DNA of 28,378 nt from Cudoniella acicularis (lineage: Eukaryota > Ascomycota > Leotiomycetes > Helotiales > Helotiaceae), in NCBI GenBank assembly GCA_013054445.1, contig JAAMPI010000675.1:1-28378 (forward strand). Direction: 5' to 3'. Both the position numbers and the translations under genes were made by a program. Positions 20,443-28,378 of this stretch are shown in pieces. A model generated the notes under the pieces. The model had not been told where the DNA came from. It did no database searches and saw nothing but the letters and a program-made list of their open reading frames with translations. Numbering within the stretch: the first letter of the stretch is position 1; every line of letters begins with the position of its first letter.

Positions 20443-21498
20443 ATGTTCCTTGATGGGCTTTGTAACAGCATTGGTAGCGATGGAGTTTGGGGGAGTTGGG
20501 TCAGCTGGGTCTTTGGATTTCGTGACTCAGAGGATAGGTGGTAGACTGCTTTCTGCTTCACTTCGTGGGAGGATAGAAAAAGTTTACTTCAAAATAGAAT
20601 TGGTCAATAGACTTCAACACAACTTTGTCCCTTCTTCTCATTCTTGACTCTGCAGTGATTTGGTGGATGTGATGTCTTGGATCCATCACCTTTGCTACCC
20701 AGCCCATCATGACACTTCAGCTTCAGACTGCATGTGCACTGCCCAACTTAATTTAGAAGTGAGGAGAAGATACCAGAAGTGAACCCGAGATAGACCCGCA
20801 AGAGACGCGGGTCACAGACGCCATGGGATTCCAAGTAAACAAAGCACAGCCACCCCCTACAAGCAGACAATAAGAGAATGCCCAATTAAAACTGAAATGC
20901 AAGAAAAAGAAAACAGGTTTCCCTCCTGGAAACTAGCAGCGCATCAAAATCAACACGATAAATTGGTCATAAATAGAAGAATGTAGAATAAGTACATTGA
21001 GATCAAGCATAGGAAAAAAAAAGAGTTGTCTCTCCTGGAAGTGAGGTAATGTAGAGAAAAATTCAAAAGTCCAAATTCAGTTTCATGGCTTTTAGGCACT
21101 TGGTTGAAATGAAAAGTTATAAAAACTAAAGCTAGGTCTTAGCTGAATACAAATAAATAGGAATAGAAACGCCCAGGAGTCCAGCAACATCCCAGTAGAA
21201 GATGTTTCAGTAAATTAACAATTATAATAATTTTTTATAAAAACAGGCCACAAATTAAGCTTTTGCTGTTACTTGAAGACCTAGAAATTGCTAGAATACA
21301 TGGTGAAATGGAGTGAATTAGAGAGAGCAACGAAATCTATGGTTAGGCACAGGAGCAAAATATTTCCACGCAAGCAGAGACATCTCTATTTTCTATTAAG
21401 GATTGCCATCTTCAATAACACTTTGGAGATCTACAACACTTACACAATACTTTGATTCGAGCATTTAATCTTAACCACTCCCACAACCAATCACAATG
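20443..21498. other. Intergenic between the two secreted-protein copies
   Basis: About 1.05 kb, AT-rich and purine-rich in the right half. It contains a short perfect hairpin, GTTTCC-ctcct-GGAAAC (20917-20933). No credible coding frame, terminal repeats or RNA gene were found, so nothing suggests how the tandem duplication arose. Confidence 0.45.
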
Positions 21499-22381
21499 AT
21501 GTAGTTCCTCGATCTTTCTTCCTTCATCACCCTTATCTTCTCTGCAACCTCGGTACTCCCTATATTAAACCTTAACGTCATATCATTTACAGATCTCTAA
21601 CGTTCAAAAATTATCGCCACCGCCCTGCCAGAAGGCACCTCTATCCAAAATGGCGGCATCCCAGCTGGTTACAAAATAGATATCATGAGATTCAGCGGCA
21701 CGATCCAAGGCATCGAACATGCTCACAACGGAACTATCCAGCAAGTGTTTACAGAGTTCAAGAAGCTCTATCCTGAGGAAGCTGAAACTGCTCTTGCTGC
21801 CGCGAAAGCAAATGCTTCTAGGAAGCTTGCGTCCCGCAATAAGGTTGGTGCTTCCACCCCCCACCTTGTAAAAATAACAGAGATTGCTAATAGTCTTTCA
21901 AAATTGCGAAGTCAAAAGTTCTCTGCTGCCCAGTCCCGGCCTGGAATTGGTATCCCACCAGTATTGACGCCATTTGAGATAACATCTACTACTTGGACGC
22001 CGTCCAAGCTACCTGCCGCAGGTAACCTGCGGTGTCGCGGCTCGCTCTTGCATCTTGCTTGCCAGCAGAACTCGGGCATTATTTTGTGCAATGACGTATA
22101 TCCCCCTTTCCCTTCCCTCTTTCTTTTAATCAAATTGGAAAGCCGATTTTTGGGGGGTTTGGGGAGAGAAGAATTACTATGATATTCAACCGAATTGCGG
22201 ATACATTGCCACCTATGCTGTGGATCTTAATAATGATTGTCCGCAATGGGATGGTACGTTTTCTTCTGGTCAGGAGTTTGATACCGATAATTATAATGTT
22301 ATTACTCGTAAGTGTTGTGTTCTTAGGTTGAGAAAGAAAGTAATGTCTAATGCTAGTTCAGGGGATGTCACTGGCGGCTAA
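21499..22381 (+). pseudogene. Degenerate tandem copy of the secreted cysteine-rich protein
   Basis: The exon-intron layout matches the upstream gene, but several lesions are visible. Codon 2 is TAG where the first copy has AAG. The exon 2 acceptor AAAG has become AAAA. After CCPVPAWNWYPTSIDAI comes an in-frame TGA (about 21978). The frame is then lost around 22018-22024, with another stop in the old frame. The surviving stretches NGTIQQVFTEFKKLYPE, ALPEGTSIQ, GIILCND, NCGYIATYAVDLNND and QEFDTDNYNVIT align clearly with copy 1. The lesions are several and of different kinds, so this is better explained by decay than by read errors. It is useful as an outgroup for deciding the correct frame of copy 1. 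Confidence 0.8.
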
Positions 22382-22995
22382 ATTTTTCGCTTTGGTTTGG
22401 TAGCAGTGTGGGCGATGATGGCGCTAGGATTTATTTTGGGGAACTTGGAGAGTTGATGGGTTTTGGAGAGTTGGGATGGCTAGGATGCTTGGGTATTGGG
22501 GTGTGAGTACATATATTGCGTTGACTTCTTTGCCGCTTGGCACTTTACCACTGGGTTTGATTTGGAGAGAGGCCAAAATTTTTGGATATCATATCAATGT
22601 GCAATAAATTCAACATAAACTGGCCTCTTCAACTACTTACACAACAATAGTGACTTATTGAAATAAAGGGTCCACTTTCGCCTTGAATCAGAATGCTGTG
22701 AGTGATGAAAGAGAAGCCATTGGAGTTGAAAGAAAAACAAACTTCTCGGCTCCATTAACCTAAGAAAAGGATTGCCTAGGTACAATTCGCCATCAGTAAT
22801 GGAATAATTAGAGAATGGCGATTGCAAACCAGCTGACATGGGCCCTCTACGACTGGGAAAGTGATATTATTAAGAACGCACAGGAAAAAGGGTCTCGCGG
22901 TCCAAACAGTGGTCAATTTACTGAAATGAACGTATTGGCAAGATACAGAAACATGGACAGGCCCGAAAGACAATCATATACAGGATCAGAGCCTC
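22382..22995. other. Intergenic between the pseudogene and THI4
   Basis: About 610 bases. The left part is G/T-rich and slightly resembles the 3' flank of the first secreted-protein copy (GGAGAGTTG-like runs), so it was probably duplicated too. The right part should be the THI4 3'UTR. No gene is supported. Confidence 0.45.
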
Positions 22996-24057
<1,062 letters not shown>

Positions 24058-24067
24058 TCAAGTGAAC

Positions 24068-24290
24068 CTAGGGTGGGTTAGTGCTGCCATGGGATGGGGA
24101 AGGGAAGGCATGGATCCTTAACGCAGGTATTATCCTGATCAAGTTCAACCGTATGATCTCAGAACGAACCCAGCATGTGTCATCAGACTTCTCATCTCAT
24201 CCGGGAAGATGGTGGATAAGAAGTTATGATGACACTGAGAACGAACACCGGTTCATGCAAGATGTTTGGCAAACAATCTCGATTAAATAC
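24068..24290 (-). promoter_or_regulatory. THI4 5'UTR intron carrying the riboswitch
   Basis: A candidate donor AAG|GTATTT at 24290 lies just upstream of the aptamer. A strong branch site CACTAAC (24083-24077) with acceptor CCCTAG (ending 24068) lies just downstream, 28 bases before the ATG. Retention would leave several ATGs in the leader. The acceptor side is convincing; the donor is one of several GT candidates. Confidence 0.6.
24105..24262 (-). ncRNA. TPP riboswitch (THI-box aptamer) of THI4
   Basis: Reading the minus strand, the conserved TPP core is present in order: CTGAGA with ATCATACGG, then AACTTGATCAGGATAATACC followed by TGCG. P2 forms from AACCG (24253-24249 in minus sense) and CGGTT (24151-24147). 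A long P3 arm forms from GTGTCATCA (24235-24227) and TGATGACAC (24185-24177), extended by further pairs. P1 may use GCATG/CATGC at the ends but is less certain. In Neurospora and relatives such aptamers bind thiamine pyrophosphate and alter splicing of a leader intron. A long variable P3 is typical of the fungal forms. Confidence 0.93.
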
Positions 24291-24299
24291 CTTGATCCC

Positions 24300-24329
24300 C
24301 TAGGGATAATTCCATTGTCTGGACTTCAT
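24300..24329 (-). other. 9-codon upstream ORF in the THI4 leader
   Basis: An ATG at 24329 opens MKSRQWNYP and stops with TAG at 24302-24300, ten bases before the candidate leader donor. If transcription begins upstream, this uORF stays in the mRNA whether or not the intron is removed. A translational effect is inferred only. Confidence 0.4.
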
Positions 24330-25270
24330 GGCTCCCACTGATGTGTGGTGAAGTACTTTGTGTATATTGTAGTCTGTGGTCAATATGCTCGTCAGCGTAA
24401 AGTTCAAATGCAGAAGGGGCTTCACAAACTATGATGTTGAAAATTTGACAATTGTATCTGTCGATGGAGAATCAGTGCAAAAATATCGACGAAGGGTCGT
24501 ACTTTATAGACAAACCTGAAGCTTGTGAAGGAGGGGTAGCTCTTTAGTGCCCCCCACCAAGTCGCTGCAGGAAACCCTGTTAATCAGCGCGTATCATATA
24601 TCAGACGAATCTGATTGAACGACTTTGGCATGACATGACCACAAAGTTTCCGGTCATCCACATAAAAGTTTCACCAGTTTCTGATCGTCCAATGCACTAC
24701 CTAGTAAGATCATACAGTTGGTAGAAGCGTGGAGAAGGATCTGATGCAATTGGATAGTGGCAAAGCGACATCGGGACCGATAGAAGACTCGACTTTACGA
24801 GTTTAGCCGGTGTTGAGCTCGACGGATTTGTCGGAACTTGCTATCACCTCGGATCATAGAGGCTTCTCATGATTGGCACAAAAGAATTGAGGGCACATGC
24901 AAGTTGCCAATTAATCCACCAGATGCAGAGACGAGAGGATAACAGCAGAGTCTGTGCAGAATAAAGAACCGTCACATGAGGGCGTGGGTCGGGCTGGAGG
25001 GGTTAAGAAAGAGAATTAAATCTGAAGCCAAATCTTTTGACAGACCGTTGCTTTAAGATTGCAAGATATAATATTCAAGATATAGCCCATGCTTTGAAAG
25101 TATCCATCAATGGAAAAGAGTTCAAGAGGAAAAGAGGTTGAAATTAAGTTTCGAGGTCTCAGCACGTGCCAATCACGTTTTCTCGCGTCCGAAACAATCG
25201 CGTCGAGTCAGCATCGTTCAACACCATCATCCATCATCGCGATCAACCATCATCAATTGAACCATCAATA
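24330..25270. other. Divergent intergenic region THI4 / APN1
   Basis: About 940 bases. The left part is the THI4 leader and promoter, the right part the APN1 promoter, with a CACGTG core at 25163-25168 about 100 bases before the ATG. No coding frame or repeat is supported. The reading frame of APN1 stays open upstream to 25166, but that extension looks like leader sequence. Confidence 0.45.
24502..24508 (-). promoter_or_regulatory. Putative THI4 TATA box
   Basis: TATAAAG on the minus strand, about 240 bases upstream of the aptamer and 470 from the start codon. The spacing leaves room for a first leader exon before the riboswitch intron. Weak evidence on its own. Confidence 0.3.
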
Positions 25271-26866
25271 ATGGCTCCCAGGTCGAGCCGCAAGTTAGGA
25301 ACCAAGGCATCGGAGACAGACACTACTAGGACTGTTAACGCATCAGCAGCCGTACCCAAGAGAGGGCTCAAGTCCACGAAAGTCGCAGCCCTCGAGGTTG
25401 TCGCCAAAGAGAACGTTTCACCAGCAAAATCTGAAAAGCAGAAGGTCAAACCAGAGCCAGTCTCGGAAGATGAAACCAGCGAAATTGAGCAGAAATCTAC
25501 AAAGGTCAAGATCAACAGAGTTAAGGCCAAGGCTGTTGAAGAAGAAAAGGTCGTGAAACCCAAGAAAGCGCCTGCGAAGCGGAAAGCGAAGACCGAGGAC
25601 GACGAAGACGACGCAGAAGAAGTCAAAACGAGAAAGAAACGTAAGACCAAAGAGGATAAAGAGGCAGAAACTATGCCGTTGGCAGAGCGGACCGCAATTG
25701 GCACGTTGAAGAAGGCTATGCATATTGGAGCACACGTCAGTGGTGCTGGAGGTATGTGCTGACGACTACATTACCCATCACCCATTTCCCCGCTCACTCT
25801 TGATTGCTTTATAGGAGTACAAAATTCCATCAACAACGCTTTACAGATCGGGGGCAATTCATTCGCCCTCTTCCTCAAATCCCAGCGGAAATGGGTCAGC
25901 CCACCGCTCGCCCCAGAAGCGCGGGACCAATTCAAAGCATTTTGTTTGGAGCACAAATATGATGCGGCAAAACATGTTCTTCCGCACGGCTCATACTTGG
26001 TCAATCTTGCGCAAGCTGAACCCGAGAAGGCCGAGCAAGCATACACGTGTTTCTTGGATGATCTCCAGCGGTGTGAGGCTCTCGGGATCAAGTTATACAA
26101 CTTTCATCCCGGAAGTACGGGAAAGAACCCACGCCCTGAAGCGATTGCGCGTATTGCGGCACAGTTGAACAAGGCCCACAAGGCAACGGAAAGCGTGGTC
26201 ACAGTCCTAGAAAACATGGCAGGCAGCGGAAATATCATAGGTTCAACATGGGAGGATCTGCGTGATATTATTGTACTAATCAAGGATAAGTCTCGCGTTG
26301 GTGTGTGTATCGACACATGTCATTCTTTTGCCGCAGGCTATGACCTGAGGTCACCCGAGGCATTCAAGAAAACAATGGACAGTTTTGCGTCAATTGTCGG
26401 CATGCCGTATTTGCGAGCGTTACATCTGAATGATTCAAAAGCACCGTTTTCGTCCCACCGAGATTTGCACGCGAATATTGGCACTGGATTTCTTGGTTTA
26501 AGAGCCTTCCACAATATCGTTAATTTCACACCCTTTCAGGATTTACCGATGGTGTTAGAGACGCCTATTGACAAGAAGGGTGATAATGGAAAAGTTATTG
26601 AGGATAGAGAGGTGTGGGCGACCGAGATCAAACTTCTCGAAGGGCTGATTGGGGCTGATCCTGAGACCGAGGAGTTTAAGAAAGAAGAACAACGCCTGCA
26701 GGATATCGGTGTGGAGGAGAGAAAGAAATTCCAGGGTCAGGTGGACAAGAAGCAACAAAAGACACTCGATTCGATGTTCAAAAAGTCGTCGCCCAAGAAA
26801 AAGAAAAAGGCCTCCAAGGAAAGTGACGGGGAGGATTCCGCGAGTGAAGGCGGCTGTAATTACTAA
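25271..26866 (+). CDS. APN1: Apn1/Nfo-family AP endonuclease (endonuclease IV)
   Basis: Exons 25271-25751 and 25815-26866 (63-nt intron, phase 1), coding for 510 aa. It cleaves DNA 5' to abasic sites in base excision repair. The first 145 residues are Lys/Ala/Glu-rich with basic clusters (KTRKKRKTK) suited to nuclear localisation. The TIM-barrel domain follows: HIGAHVSGAGG, HGSYLVNLAQ, LYNFHPGST, VLENMAGSG, GVCIDTCHSFAAGYD, LHLNDSK, HRDLHANIGTG and MVLETP. Together these supply the His, Glu and Asp ligands of the three-zinc centre, all intact. The C-terminus is lysine-rich with a PIP-like peptide (QKTLDSMF). The start at 25271 (AATAATGGC) is preferred over an upstream in-frame codon, because the extra residues show no conservation. 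Confidence 0.94.
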
Positions 26867-27914
26867 ATGGCAATACGGAACAGCAACATTGTGTAACCGA
26901 AAACACATCCTCGGACATTATGGAGCAACTCAAAACAACAATGGCAAACCACCTGACCTCAGATTGCTGCCCTTTTGGGATTTTGTACAACGTGTTCTTG
27001 CGATCGATACCATCATTGGTTGGGGAATACGGGCAATACCTACCTCCAAGAGTCTCCGGAACGTGTGGATTGCTGTAATTGGACATCCCATAAAAATGAT
27101 CACTCTTGTAACATTTTTCGGCTCACACAGCACAAACTTTTCTCTGAAAACTGATAGGCTGCCAGATGAGTTGACTGTACATGATATAAGCATGGTTTTA
27201 TGTTGCCTAACCATTGACAACATGAAGGGTTTCATGGTTTATACTGATAGGAAAGTTGATAGTACAAAGATGCTGCAGTCAAAAACTCATTGTTGATGCT
27301 TCGTTCATGGCCTCGGGTATGATGCTGACATAGTTGTCAATGGCTTAATTTTGCATGATAAACCTTCTTTTCCTATCTGCTTTCAATTCTATGTCGCTTA
27401 GGCATACATAATATATCTTCGGAATGCCGAGGCTGATGTTTTTGCAATTAATGGATGTGATAGACTGAGAGGCGATGTTTGTTTCACGAACGTGGGGCGT
27501 TCTCTCACCGGTCTTTCAAATGCCAAATGCGCAACAAACAAATCGCAAAGCAATGGCCTGTTGTTTTGTCATATCAAACTCCGAGGTGTCAGCCTCGTTC
27601 CTGTTGCAAATTCCAACAACCACTTCAGAAAGGTCCACGAGAGCATTTCATTTCTGCGACCTCCCGCTGTAGTGCAGCACGAGTCTAAACATTGATCTCC
27701 TCGGCCCATAACACATTGATGCCTACCTGCACGTTAATCTTTTTGATATTGATGCGTTGTTCGCCGATCTTTCAAACATCGGATGCAAAATTCAGGTCTG
27801 CCAGTTTGCGGTTGTTTCGCTGAATAAGTCGATTCTTTCAGAAAGTGGTTTGCATCTTGCGTTACCTTTTTATCCTATAAAGCTCATTTCATCTCGCGTT
27901 CTCTAAATGTGAAA
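26867..27914. other. Intergenic between APN1 and the Pro-rich gene
   Basis: About 1.05 kb. Several frames of 60-100 codons are open but have no recognisable protein character. Two stretches near 27497 and 27757 (both with GATCTTTCAAA/GGTCTTTCAAA-like cores) look weakly alike. A TATAAAG at 27876-27882 lies about 35 bases before the next ATG. No RNA gene is seen. Confidence 0.45.
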
Positions 27915-28378
27915 ATGTTCAACTCTTGCTCTCGATCGCCTTTCTTGTGCTGTGGGAAACCACGTAAACGCTACAGCTCTCCGAAACGTTCGCATCGTCA
28001 TAGGCATAGCTTGCCCAGGGAGTTTGAAAGCCCTACTCTCTTCCCTAGGTATCCTCGACCACAATCAACGCCTATCCTCTCACCTCGACTCTCCTACCCA
28101 CCAGTCGAATCTTACCCCGAAATTGATTCGCCGTATTCTTTGCCTCGATATCCTCGCCCTCATCCTATTGCTCATCCTGGTACTCCACATCCTATCCCTC
28201 ATCTTCATCAACCTCAGTTCAGCCAACGGCCTCACTTCAATCCTGCCCCTCGATCAAGTCCACGCCCTCATTTCAACCACCGCCCTCGCTCAGATCCTGT
28301 CGCTGTTCCTGTGCCTGTTCCAGTCCACGTACCGCAGCCGTACCCTCGTACTTGTACCGAGTTCCTGAGCCAGTGCCC
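27915..28378 (+). CDS. Pro/His/Arg-rich protein of unknown function, 3' end outside the window
   Basis: From the ATG at 27915 the frame is open for 154 codons to the right edge. It begins MFNSCSRSPFLCCGKPRKRY, with three cysteines at positions 5, 12 and 13, and continues with SSPKRSHRHRHSLPRE. It becomes a long proline-rich region with repeated short units (RYPRP twice, RPHFN, PRPHFNHRPR, VPVPVPV). The regular Pro/Arg/His spacing argues for real coding in this frame rather than in the overlapping frame at 27952-28368, whose product is an implausible leucine-rich shadow. TATAAAG at 27876 supports a start here. No signal peptide or known domain is recognised; the sequence looks disordered. Confidence 0.55.
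   Translation, partial: MFNSCSRSPFLCCGKPRKRYSSPKRSHRHRHSLPREFESPTLFPRYPRPQSTPILSPRLSYPPVESYPEIDSPYSLPRYPRPHPIAHPGTPHPIPHLHQPQFSQRPHFNPAPRSSPRPHFNHRPRSDPVAVPVPVPVHVPQPYPRTCTEFLSQC

Noticed and set aside
25166..25270. N-terminal extension of APN1 to a start at 25166
   Set aside because: The extra residues look like translated leader, and the ATG overlaps a CACGTG promoter element; the ATG at 25271 begins a typical MAPRSSRK sequence.
26930..27235. 101-codon minus-strand frame downstream of APN1
   Set aside because: No family character or regulatory signals; likely chance in an intergenic region.
27952..28368. 138-codon leucine-rich open frame
   Set aside because: It is the shifted shadow of the Pro/His/Arg-rich frame starting at 27915, and its composition follows from the CCT/CTC-rich codons of that frame.

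Overview
The window is nuclear DNA of a filamentous ascomycete (Pezizomycotina; the class is uncertain, Leotiomycetes being only a guess). The grounds are short spliceosomal introns (mostly 50-110 nt, GT..AG, with CTAAC/CTGAC-like branch sites), one gene per promoter, convergent and divergent neighbours with no operons, a fused PurK-PurE Ade2, and a TPP riboswitch inside a 5'UTR intron of THI4. Nearly all genes are housekeeping, apart from a prenyltransferase fragment and a pair of secreted-protein copies.

Layout. 1-414: 3' end of an RNase P/MRP subunit gene (POP8-like). 1023-2757 (-): protein phosphatase 5 with TPRs, six exons. 3590-4936 (+): ESS-2/DGCR14 spliceosome-associated protein. 5418-7995 (+): COQ8/ABC1 atypical kinase with a very long disordered N-terminus. 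8098-9047 (-): RRP36. 9244-10299 (+): FCP1/NIF-type HAD protein with an altered catalytic motif. 10669-12247 (-): eEF1B-gamma. 12470-13507 (+): mitochondrial ribosomal protein uS9m. 14119-14204: Ns followed by implausible A/C/T/C homopolymer blocks, directly in front of a 5'-truncated UbiA prenyltransferase (14205-15014). 15561-17941 (-): ADE2. 19578-20442 (+): cysteine-rich secreted protein. 21499-22381: a decayed tandem copy of it. 22996-24039 (-): THI4, with a TPP riboswitch in its leader at 24105-24262. 25271-26866 (+): Apn1/Nfo-type AP endonuclease. 27915-right edge (+): Pro/His/Arg-rich protein, partial.

Two themes stand out. First, the best regulatory element is the THI4 riboswitch: aptamer core, P2 and P3 helices, a flanking donor, a branch site and acceptor, and a 9-codon uORF are all visible. 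Second, between 14.1 and 23.7 kb three otherwise well conserved genes (ADE2 twice, THI4 once, the secreted protein once) each need a single missing base to be read, and the same stretch contains the N/homopolymer block. The first 13.5 kb and APN1 read cleanly. This looks more like local sequence error than gene loss. The second secreted-protein copy is different: it has several independent lesions and is a genuine pseudogene candidate.

Exon coordinates come from reading splice signals and family conservation by eye. No database search was possible.
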